Made by a program: the position numbers and the translations under genes. The notes beneath the pieces are model-generated. The model ran no database searches and was not told where the DNA came from. It saw only the letters and a list, made by a program, of their open reading frames with translations. Shown piece by piece: positions 1 to 5,113 of a stretch of 9,082 nucleotides of DNA. The first letter of the stretch is position 1. Every line of letters begins with the position of its first letter. The stretch is taken from positions 1 to 9,082 of the forward strand of contig CAJZJI010000013.1 in NCBI GenBank assembly GCA_916049935.1. The letters are read 5' to 3'. The stretch is from an uncultured Streptococcus sp. Lineage in GTDB: Bacteria; Bacillota; Bacilli; Lactobacillales; Aerococcaceae.

Positions 1-787
1 TCCCTGTTACGTTGGTATTTTCTAATGTGATAGAGTTTTGACCCTCGATTACAAGCGCTTCTGAGTTTTCAGCGTTCAATGTTGCATTTTTTACAGTGAT
101 ATTCGCTGTAGAGTATACGGCTGGTGAGTTGTATCCTGTAGAAGTATACGTTCCTTTGTCTACGACTACCGTACCGCCACCACGGTCTGTACGAATCGCT
201 GCTGATGAATTTCCTGCGGTGTTCACCGTCAAGTTAGTTGCATTCATCGCAGCGCCACCTGTCGTTTGGATACCACCTGAGTTATCTTTTGTTGTTGTGA
301 TTGTTGTGTCTGATACATTGACGGTCGTTCCTGAACCGTAACTGAACACCCCGTTCCCGTTCTGTGCAGTTGTATTGACGGTTGAGTTAGTGAGTGTTAC
401 CGTTGCTCCATCCGTTGCTAAGAATCCTGCGTTCATTCCGTAGAAGTCTCCATTTTCTGTATTCGATGTCGCTCCGGCTGTTTTGTTAATCGTTACGCCG
501 TCTAATGTGACTGTTGCTCCTGTTACACGGAGTGCATTTTCATCATCTCCGGTAGATTCATAAGTTTCTCCTGTTACTGTTGCATCTGTTGTTAAATTTG
601 TTGCTGCCTCACCTTGTGTCACTTGGTCGCTTCCGCCAAATCCTTCTCCTCCAGGTTTAGCTGGGGGACTCTGTTGTGATTGGACTTGAGAAGTCGCCTC
701 AGCTTGTGTTTGTGTGTTTTGGCATGCAACTAAAGTTGTTGCAATAGTAATCGTGGATAATAGAACAATCATTCTGTTTCTTTTCAT
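1..787 (-). CDS. Partial surface lipoprotein with beta-helix-like repeats
   Basis: The reading frame is open from an ATG at 785-787 to the window edge, giving 262 N-terminal residues; the C-terminus is missing. The start is supported by an AGGGGG Shine-Dalgarno at 794-799, six bases away. The N-terminus is a type II signal peptide: basic MKRNR, a hydrophobic stretch, then the lipobox LVAC with Cys22 as the predicted lipidated residue. After a Gln/Ser/Pro/Gly-rich linker (about 23-60) the protein is a run of short Thr/Asn/Gly/Val-rich strands such as ATVTLDGVTINK, ATVTLTNSTVN and ITVKNATLNAEN, spaced about 20-25 residues apart, typical of right-handed parallel beta-helix folds. It should be anchored on the outer membrane face. 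No catalytic residues are evident, so adhesin, polysaccharide-binding or lyase-like roles remain open. Its promoter carries a CiaR-type box, so I infer control by the neighbouring two-component system. Confidence 0.8.
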   Translation of the reverse strand, partial: MKRNRMIVLLSTITIATTLVACQNTQTQAEATSQVQSQQSPPAKPGGEGFGGSDQVTQGEAATNLTTDATVTGETYESTGDDENALRVTGATVTLDGVTINKTAGATSNTENGDFYGMNAGFLATDGATVTLTNSTVNTTAQNGNGVFSYGSGTTVNVSDTTITTTKDNSGGIQTTGGAAMNATNLTVNTAGNSSAAIRTDRGGGTVVVDKGTYTSTGYNSPAVYSTANITVKNATLNAENSEALVIEGQNSITLENTNVTG

Positions 788-830
788 TTTGGTCCCCCTC
801 GCTTCCTATCAACTATTTGTTGATGGTTTA

Positions 831-862
831 ATCATAACGAGCTTACTTAAAATGAACTTAAA
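831..862 (-). promoter_or_regulatory. CiaR-type box and -10 of the lipoprotein gene
   Basis: On the minus strand the direct repeat TTTAAG-TTCAT-TTTAAG (862 to 846) is followed after 9 nt by a -10 hexamer TATGAT (836-831). The repeat matches the TTTAAG-N5-TTTAAG consensus known for streptococcal CiaR, with an 11-bp period that puts both half-sites on one helix face. There is no good -35 box, as expected for an activator-dependent promoter. Transcription should start near 824. The leader would then begin at or next to a short inverted repeat, ATCAAC/GTTGAT (808-813 with 819-824). Confidence 0.75.
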
Positions 863-884
863 ACAAAAAAAGTTTTTTGAAAAC

Positions 885-924
885 TGATAATTATCATATA
901 TGATAATTACCATATATGATAATT
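885..924. repeat. Tandem 16-bp AT-rich repeats with a 22-bp palindrome
   Basis: TGATAATT occurs at 885, 901 and 917 with an exact 16-bp period; the repeat unit is TGATAATTAYCATATA, present 2.5 times. Positions 888-909 form a perfect 22-bp palindrome, and 905-924 form a second 20-bp palindrome with one mismatched pair. The array lies 22 bp upstream of the CiaR-type box of the lipoprotein promoter. It could be a tandem operator for a dimeric regulator (it has some Fur/PerR-like TGATAAT character) or an AT-rich UP-like element. The regulator is unknown. Confidence 0.6.
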
Positions 925-930
925 CGTACG

Positions 931-966
931 AAAAAAAGACGCTGGAATAATTTTCCAAGCGTCTTT
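931..966 (-). terminator. Second terminator after the ciaRH operon
   Basis: AAAGACGCT-GGAA (935-947) pairs with TTCC-A-AGCGTCTTT (953-966) with one bulged base. On the minus strand the stem is followed by a run of seven T (931-937). It backs up the hairpin at 984-1018 and separates the ciaRH operon from the lipoprotein promoter. Confidence 0.75.
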
Positions 967-983
967 CATTTTGTATCTTTTTT

Positions 984-1018
984 AAAACAAAAGCCCAATC
1001 TTTATTGTAGATTGGGCT
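984..1018 (-). terminator. Terminator at the end of the MGMT-like gene
   Basis: A perfect 10-bp stem, AGCCCAATCT (992-1001) with AGATTGGGCT (1009-1018), has a 7-nt loop. On the minus strand it is followed by TTTTGTTTT. The stem overlaps the stop codon of the MGMT-like gene (1017-1019), so translation would run up to the base of the hairpin. Confidence 0.8.
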
Positions 1019-1322
1019 AATCCTCTTCCGGATTCCATTGATATTTTTTGAGTGATACATTTGTCGGACTTTTAAAGATGATTCTTTCAGCTTCTAATAA
1101 TTCTTTTTGTTCAAACCATCCTGGTACCAGTCTTCCACTTGCATTAACGACTCTGTGGCAAGGATAGTCGCCATAGATTTCTACCTGACTTAAAATCTTT
1201 CCGACTAATCTTGCATTTTTCGGACGACCTATGAGACTAGCAATCTGTCCATAAGTAGCAACTTTTCCGCTTGGAATTTCACCAACCACCTCTAAAACTT
1301 CATAGATAAGTCGATCATCCAT
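1017..1322 (-). CDS. Small MGMT-family (alkyltransferase-like) protein
   Basis: This 101-residue protein corresponds to the C-terminal DNA-binding and active-site domain of O6-methylguanine-DNA methyltransferases, without the N-terminal domain of full-length Ogt/Ada. Recognisable features are the helix-turn-helix segment IPSGKVATYGQIASLIG, the KNARLVGKIL segment and the PCHRVV active-site motif followed by NASGRLVPG. The motif keeps the Cys, whereas classical alkyltransferase-like (ATL) proteins replace it, so either a minimal methyltransferase or an ATL-type damage-recognition role is possible. The frame is open upstream to 1361, but the ATG at 1320-1322 is preferred: it has GAGGGTGA upstream and overlaps the kinase stop by 8 nt (ATGGATGA), which implies translational coupling. 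It is the last gene of the regulatory operon and is followed by two terminators. A DNA-repair protein coupled to a CiaRH-type system is unusual. Confidence 0.85.
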   Translation of the reverse strand: MDDRLIYEVLEVVGEIPSGKVATYGQIASLIGRPKNARLVGKILSQVEIYGDYPCHRVVNASGRLVPGWFEQKELLEAERIIFKSPTNVSLKKYQWNPEED

Positions 1323-2556
1323 TTTTCTCACCCTCAATGACAAAGCGAATTTGAGTTTCACTTGTGAGTTCTGCTGTCAACTGTACATTGTTCGTTTCGG
1401 CAATCTTCTGCGCGATAGAAAGCCCTAGTCCGCTACCGCCTGTCGTACGATTTCTCGAACTGTCTACGCGGTAGAAGCGATCGAAAATCTGACTGACCTG
1501 TTCCTTCGTCATTGGTTCGGTTTCATTTCCAATGGCTAATTGATTTCGTTTTGCCTCGATGGTGATGACAGGTTCACCGACCGTATACTTCATCGCGTTA
1601 TCGAGCAAGATACGAATCAACTCCATCATCGCACTCTTATTCGTTGTGATAATCGTTTGTGCCTCCCCAGTAAATTCTACCTGGAGTCCTTTTTCGTTTA
1701 AGACTGGTAAAATCTCTTCTACGATTGCTTTCGTAACGGCTACTAAATCGACTTCCTCTTTTGTCGCAGCCGCTTCTCCTTCGTCGTATCTTGAAAGAAT
1801 TAACATCTGCTCTACAAGAGAGTTCAGACGCTTAATTTGGCGTTTATTACTATCGACAAATTTCGCCTCAGTGCCCATCATGGCAAGTAAATCCGTATTG
1901 GCAGAAAGAACCGCTAACGGTGTCTTAATCTCGTGACTCGCATTGGCGATAAATTGTTGCTGACGCTCCACGTTTTCGACAAACGGACGAATCGCGCGTT
2001 TCGATACGAGACGAACAAGAACATATACCACTGCTAAACAGAGAACAAAGACTGCTCCCGTTACCATCATCAATCTCGATATTTGTTGTGTCTCCTTATT
2101 AGCATCTACAAGGACAACCATTGTTCCGGCATCCGTCTTAGCAACTTGATAGCGAAGACTTCCTTCCCATCCTTGAGTGGCAGAACCTTGTGCGACACGT
2201 AGCCCCAACTCTTTTAACGCTTCTTCATCGAGCGATACTAAGTGAGTTCGGTCGACAGATTGGACCGTGCCATTTGCCACTCTTACGACTGCATAACGTG
2301 TTGCCATCTGATCATCTTTACGAAACTCCATTCCTTTTGGCATTCCATGTTCAGGATGTTCTTTAGGAGCCATTCCTCCCTCAGGTGCATCAGGAAAAGT
2401 TCCATCATTATTAACAAGCATTGTCCCAAGTCGGTCTACTTGATTGACGGTTTGGCGATAGTTCACAACGTTGACCGCCACTAGCACAACCAGCAGCACT
2501 GCCGTAAACGACAGCATCGCACTTTTCACAAAGCTTTTTTGAAGTTGTTTAAACAT
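1315..2556 (-). CDS. ciaH: Sensor histidine kinase, CiaH-like
   Basis: This 413-residue membrane sensor kinase should autophosphorylate and pass phosphate to the response regulator encoded just upstream. TM1 spans about 13-32 and TM2 about 161-183, enclosing an extracellular domain of about 128 residues that contains a Met/His/Pro-rich stretch (about 60-78). The dimerisation domain has QQQFIANASHEIKTPLAVL with phospho-acceptor His208, close to the streptococcal CiaH motif. The N box is LLDNAMKYT (Asn320), the F box FDRFYRVD (358-365) and the G2 box GGSGLGLS (373-380). The usual G1 DxGxG motif is absent; the position reads AIGNETEPM. The start has AGGAG at 2562-2566. The 33-nt gap to the regulator gene and the 8-nt overlap with the MGMT-like gene indicate one operon. 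The ciaH assignment rests on motif resemblance, pairing with a WGxDSD-type regulator and the CiaR box; another OmpR/EnvZ-type pair cannot be excluded. Confidence 0.85.
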   Translation of the reverse strand: MFKQLQKSFVKSAMLSFTAVLLVVLVAVNVVNYRQTVNQVDRLGTMLVNNDGTFPDAPEGGMAPKEHPEHGMPKGMEFRKDDQMATRYAVVRVANGTVQSVDRTHLVSLDEEALKELGLRVAQGSATQGWEGSLRYQVAKTDAGTMVVLVDANKETQQISRLMMVTGAVFVLCLAVVYVLVRLVSKRAIRPFVENVERQQQFIANASHEIKTPLAVLSANTDLLAMMGTEAKFVDSNKRQIKRLNSLVEQMLILSRYDEGEAAATKEEVDLVAVTKAIVEEILPVLNEKGLQVEFTGEAQTIITTNKSAMMELIRILLDNAMKYTVGEPVITIEAKRNQLAIGNETEPMTKEQVSQIFDRFYRVDSSRNRTTGGSGLGLSIAQKIAETNNVQLTAELTSETQIRFVIEGEKNG

Positions 2557-2589
2557 GCAAACTCCTCTTCTTTTCTAAAATCATCGGGA

Positions 2590-3264
2590 TTACGCTTCGA
2601 CCATCAATTGATAGCCCAAACCACGTGCAGATTTAATCGTCACGTTCGCATCGATGCTCGCTAATTTTTTACGGAGAGATGAAATATTCACCCACACCAC
2701 ATTAATCTCAGCATCTGAGTCGAGTCCCCAAACTTTTTCCATAATCAAATCGGTTGATAATACTTGATTGCTATTCATCATGAAGTATTCCATCAATTGG
2801 AACTCTTTATTATTCAACAACACTTGTCCGCTGGCTGATTCCATTGTGAACTTATCGCGGTTAAGCTCGATATTTCCGATGTTCATCACAGATGCCACAA
2901 AGACATTTGGGCGGCGAAGCAATGATTTCACACGCGCTAATAATTCAGGCGCCTCGAACGGCTTCGTTAAATAATCGTCCGCTCCTTCTTCAAGACCTGT
3001 CACTTTATCTTCTAATTGGCTTTTTGCCGTTAACATCAACACTGGCGTTGTATTTCCACCCGCACGCAATTCACGGACCACTTCGATTCCTGATTTCTTC
3101 GGCATCATGACATCCAGCAAGATTAAATCATACGGTGTTGATTCGGCATAAAATAGCGCATCCGCCCCATCGTGAACAACCTCCACGCTATATTTTTGCA
3201 TTTCAAGCATCATTTTCAGCGCTTCTGCTAAATCAATTTCATCTTCTGCTACTAAAATTCTCAT
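2590..3264 (-). CDS. ciaR: OmpR-family response regulator, CiaR-like
   Basis: The protein has 224 residues, the same length as streptococcal CiaR. The receiver domain (1-115) has the acidic pair Glu7/Asp8, phospho-acceptor Asp51 in LILLDVMMP, Thr79 in LMLTA and Lys101 in YLTKPF. The C-terminal winged-helix DNA-binding domain (about 125-224) contains NNKEFQLMEYFM, VWGLDSDAEINVVWV and the terminal RGLGYQL hairpin; the WGxDSD segment recalls CiaR. The ATG at 3262-3264 has an AGAGG Shine-Dalgarno at 3272-3276. A TTTAAG-N5-TTTAAG direct repeat, the CiaR box of streptococci, lies in its own promoter, implying autoregulation. The same box occurs before the lipoprotein gene beyond the operon, a likely direct target. 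Response-regulator identity is certain; the ciaR name is probable. Confidence 0.9.
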   Translation of the reverse strand: MRILVAEDEIDLAEALKMMLEMQKYSVEVVHDGADALFYAESTPYDLILLDVMMPKKSGIEVVRELRAGGNTTPVLMLTAKSQLEDKVTGLEEGADDYLTKPFEAPELLARVKSLLRRPNVFVASVMNIGNIELNRDKFTMESASGQVLLNNKEFQLMEYFMMNSNQVLSTDLIMEKVWGLDSDAEINVVWVNISSLRKKLASIDANVTIKSARGLGYQLMVEA

Positions 3265-3288
3265 AGTCGCACCTCTTCTTTTTTCTTA

Positions 3289-3320
3289 AGTATACGTTTC
3301 GTACTTAAAATTTACTTAAA
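3289..3320 (-). promoter_or_regulatory. CiaR-type box and promoter of the ciaRH operon
   Basis: On the minus strand TTTAAG-TAAAT-TTTAAG (3320 to 3304) is followed after 9 nt by a -10 hexamer TATACT (3294-3289). Repeat spacing and repeat-to-minus-10 distance are identical to those at 831-862. The box overlaps the stop codon of the upstream MarR gene (3316-3318), and no terminator lies between the two genes. The ciaRH operon can therefore be read both from this promoter and by read-through from the MarR gene. Confidence 0.75.
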
Positions 3321-3753
3321 CCGACTTACATGTGTTCTCAAATGAGACTAGTAGCTCACGCAATTGTTGCTTTTGGTTGCAGTCCAATCCACGTAAGGTA
3401 TGTTCCATCATTTGATGTTGCGCTGGAATTAAATCATCCAGCAATTTCTTTCCTTTTTCTGTTAATGAAATATGTTTTGTCTTCCAATCTTTTTCAATCG
3501 AAATCAACTCTAATTTTTCTAAATGACGAATGCAATGCGTAATATTTCCCTGCGTCAAATTCAACGTTTGCGCAATCGTCTTTTGATCCATCGTTTGATT
3601 TCGGAAAATCAGATGTAACACTTCAAAATGAGTTGGATTCAATCCCACCTCTTTTAATGACATCGAAAAAGTTTTCAAGTTCTCATTGTAGATTTTCATA
3701 ATCATCATCCAAATCTCATGAGACACATTCATTTTTTCGCATTCTGTAACCAT
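3316..3753 (-). CDS. MarR-family transcriptional regulator
   Basis: A 145-residue winged-helix protein of typical MarR length. N-terminal dimerisation helices (about 9-36) are followed by the DNA-binding core: LNPTHFEVLHLIF, the helix-turn-helix QKTIAQTLNLTQGNITHCIRHLEKLELI (about 58-84), the beta-wing around KDWKTKHISLTEKGKKLL, and C-terminal dimerisation helices. The chosen start is the ATG at 3751-3753 with AAGAGGTG a few bases upstream. The frame is open to an ATG at 3804, but that codon lies within the predicted -35 box, so the longer form is unlikely. Four Cys residues (5, 74, 125, 142) are present; redox sensing is possible but not shown. The gene lies 51 nt upstream of ciaR on the same strand, with the ciaR promoter inside its 3' end. 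Its target is unknown; autoregulation or control of ciaRH read-through are plausible. Confidence 0.85.
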   Translation of the reverse strand: MVTECEKMNVSHEIWMMIMKIYNENLKTFSMSLKEVGLNPTHFEVLHLIFRNQTMDQKTIAQTLNLTQGNITHCIRHLEKLELISIEKDWKTKHISLTEKGKKLLDDLIPAQHQMMEHTLRGLDCNQKQQLRELLVSFENTCKSV

Positions 3754-3775
3754 ACCAACACCTCTTTCATCGTTT

Positions 3776-3804
3776 ACTTTACTATTGAAATGACCTCCTG
3801 TCAA
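3776..3804 (-). promoter_or_regulatory. Promoter of the MarR-family gene
   Basis: A consensus -35 box TTGACA (3804-3799) is separated by 17 nt from a -10-like TAAAGT (3781-3776). Transcription would start near 3769, about 15 nt before the chosen start codon. The perfect AGGAGGT at 3793-3799 falls in the promoter spacer and has no start codon at a suitable distance, so it is probably not a working ribosome binding site. Confidence 0.55.
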
Positions 3805-3906
3805 ACTCTCTCTCCCTCAATCCACTAAGGAATTACACTCGCTAAAATATGAGCACTCTCTAACTCCCTGCATCCTCTTTTCCCCCTCCTAGCTCCTAGG
3901 GAAATT

Positions 3907-4055
3907 GGTTTAACTAAAACCAGGTCCTTTTACTCAAAAAGAGTAAGAAAAACGATTGGCTTCACTGAAGAGCGCACACTTTTTCCCTTCTTCGGCCACC
4001 CTTTAAAATGGTTTAACCGAAACTAGGTCTCTTATTGGTAAAGCACGAGTGCCTT
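3907..4055. repeat. Direct repeat, copy A (about 149 bp)
   Basis: This block is about 93 percent identical by eye to 4111-4258, with a period of 204 bp. It consists of two subunits that both begin with GGTTTAAC (3907 and 4010). The first includes a small hairpin TTACTC/GAGTAA; the second continues CTCTTATTGGTAAAGC. No convincing gene is present on either strand. The stretch between the MarR start and this repeat (3805-3906) shows only pyrimidine-rich sequence and the inverted 12-mer described in the findings. Confidence 0.8.
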
Positions 4056-4110
4056 CACCAAAAAAGCACTGAAAAGCACACACATTTTTTACACCCTCAT
4101 CATATTAAAA

Positions 4111-4258
4111 GGTTTAACCGAAACCAGATCCTTTTACTGAAAAAGAGTAAGAAAAACGAGTGGCTTCACTGAAGAGCACACACTTTTCCCTTCTTCGGCC
4201 ACCCTTTAAAATGGTTTAACTGAAACTAGATCTCTTATTGGTAAAGCAGGAGTGCCTT
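4111..4258. repeat. Direct repeat, copy B (about 148 bp)
   Basis: This is the second copy of the 3907-4055 block, with about nine substitutions and a one-base deletion. Its subunits start at 4111 and 4213. The second subunit also forms the left arm of the large inverted repeat 4213-4472. Between the copies, 4056-4110 resembles the first subunit only loosely. Confidence 0.8.
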
Positions 4259-4472
4259 TGGATTCTGTAGTAGTGATAATAGCGAGTGCAACCAATGTGA
4301 ATTACTGACACTTGGAATTTATTCCTAGTGTCAGTTTGAAGCTTGGTAGGCGTTGAGACCTCAGGCTCAACCCGTTGCAGCTATTATTTCTACTACAGAG
4401 ACATCCAAAGCGCACGAAGTGCTTTACCCTTATTTTTCCAATAAAAAAAGAGCCCTGGTTTCAGGTTAAACC
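4213..4472. repeat. 260-bp imperfect inverted repeat element
   Basis: The left arm (4213-4292) and the reverse complement of the right arm (4374-4472) share, in order, GGTTTAAC, TGAAAC, ATTGG, TAAAGCA, CTTTGGAT, TCTGTAGTAG, ATAATAGC and TGCAAC. They differ by substitutions and several small indels; the right arm is longer. The central part (4293-4373) carries two further hairpins, 4305-4334 and 4352-4371. As RNA the segment would fold into a long stem with a multi-branched tip. The outer end of the right arm supplies the thiT terminator. A MITE-like element fits the long terminal inverted repeats, but no target-site duplication is evident. A structured non-coding RNA is the alternative. No coding region is supported here. 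Confidence 0.65.
4305..4334. other. Strong hairpin in the centre of the inverted repeat
   Basis: CTGACACTTGGAAT pairs with ATTCCTAGTGTCAG with one internal mismatch, giving a 13-14 bp stem and a 2-nt gap, so the top pairs probably open to form the loop. No T-run follows closely on either strand, so it is not a clear terminator. A second hairpin, GTTGAG/CTCAAC (4352-4357 with 4366-4371), lies nearby. Confidence 0.6.
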
Positions 4473-4479
4473 AGGACTC
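4443..4479 (-). terminator. thiT transcription terminator
   Basis: On the minus strand GAGTCCTGGTTT (4479-4468) pairs with AAACCAGGGCTC (4461-4450), with one non-Watson-Crick pair and a 6-nt loop. A run of seven T (4449-4443) follows. It begins about 16 nt after the thiT stop. The 3' half of the hairpin and its T-run lie in the right arm of the 4213-4472 inverted repeat. Confidence 0.9.
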
Positions 4480-4495
4480 GGAAAGCACAATTTCC

Positions 4496-5047
4496 CTAGT
4501 GAGCTATCCAAATTTTTTTCTGACGAATCAGCGCCACACACGCAATCACTACCACAATGAAAGTTCCGAGTGCTGCTGTTCCGTTAACAGTGAGAGAATA
4601 TAACCATGGGCTCATTCCTTCTGGTGCGTATTTACCCCAGAAAATAACCCCGGCAATATAGTGGAAGAAGTAGCGAACGCCTACTCCTACAAAAGCTGCA
4701 GTACAAGCTAACGTAATCGCACTTGTATATTTTTCAGCTTTTAATGCTTTTTGGAACGGACCATATAGAAGTCCTGCAAGTCCCATCACTGCAAATGCAA
4801 TGACATATTCGATGAGTACTTGTTCAACAGACAAGAATGACACTTTACCTACTGCAAAGTGGAGTAATCCCCATAGCAAACCTGCTGCTAAACCTGGTGT
4901 CAAGCCGCGGCGTAGTGAAAAAATAACAAGAACAATTGCTCCCCACGACGGTGTAAACCACCCAGCAAAGTCCGGAATCCAGGACAACGCCATTGACAAC
5001 GCTGCAATAATTGCAGCTTCTACCCATACTAAAACATTTCTCTTCAT
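4496..5047 (-). CDS. thiT: ThiT, thiamine-binding S component of an ECF transporter
   Basis: This 183-residue, six-helix membrane protein is very similar to Lactococcus ThiT, which binds thiamine and works with the shared EcfA-EcfA'-EcfT energising module, not encoded here. Diagnostic segments include IFSLRRGLTPGLAAGLLWG, VLIEYVIA (Glu80), RYFFHYIAGVIFWGKYA (His129, Trp137) and YSLTVNG (Tyr150, Asn155), which match the thiamine-contacting positions of ThiT. The frame is open upstream to 5083, but the start at 5045-5047 (MKRNVLVW) is preferred: AGGAGG at 5058-5063 lies 10 nt upstream, and upstream residues would come from the riboswitch platform. A TPP riboswitch precedes it, so thiamine uptake should fall when TPP is abundant. 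The gene is monocistronic, with its own promoter and terminator. Confidence 0.95.
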   Translation of the reverse strand: MKRNVLVWVEAAIIAALSMALSWIPDFAGWFTPSWGAIVLVIFSLRRGLTPGLAAGLLWGLLHFAVGKVSFLSVEQVLIEYVIAFAVMGLAGLLYGPFQKALKAEKYTSAITLACTAAFVGVGVRYFFHYIAGVIFWGKYAPEGMSPWLYSLTVNGTAALGTFIVVVIACVALIRQKKIWIAH

Positions 5048-5048
5048 G

Positions 5049-5091
5049 AAAAAAGAGCCTCCTTCGTTTGTTGAAAAACACAAAGAGACTC
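5049..5091 (-). promoter_or_regulatory. TPP riboswitch expression platform hairpin
   Basis: On the minus strand GAGTCTCTTT (5091-5082) pairs with GAAGGAGGCTC (5065-5055), allowing G-U pairs. The stem is followed by TTTTTT (5054-5049) and, after one C, the thiT ATG. The 3' arm contains the AGGAGG Shine-Dalgarno. The hairpin therefore has the form of an intrinsic terminator and also buries the ribosome binding site, so it could act in the TPP-bound state by either mechanism. Confidence 0.7.
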
Positions 5092-5113
5092 CGTCTAAAA
5101 CTTCGAAATCAAA

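Noticed and set aside
1323..1361. N-terminal extension of the MGMT-like protein
   Set aside because: It overlaps the kinase gene in another frame, and the internal ATG with GAGGGTGA and the 8-nt overlap is the normal coupled arrangement.
3754..3804. Longer MarR start at 3804 and the AGGAGGT at 3793-3799 as a ribosome binding site
   Set aside because: Both lie within the predicted promoter (-35 box and spacer), and no start codon follows the AGGAGGT at a normal distance; the 13-codon frame from 3770 is too far away and overlaps the MarR start.
3907..4258. CRISPR array
   Set aside because: Repeats are long (about 102 and 204 bp periods), divergent and without regular short repeats and unique spacers; no cas gene is present.
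4375..4560. A 61-residue open frame on the plus strand
   Set aside because: It spans the right arm of the inverted repeat and the end of thiT antisense, has no ribosome binding site and resembles no family.
5048..5083. N-terminal extension of ThiT (start at 5083)
   Set aside because: The extra 12 codons fall inside the riboswitch hairpin and include the AGGAGG that serves the start at 5047.
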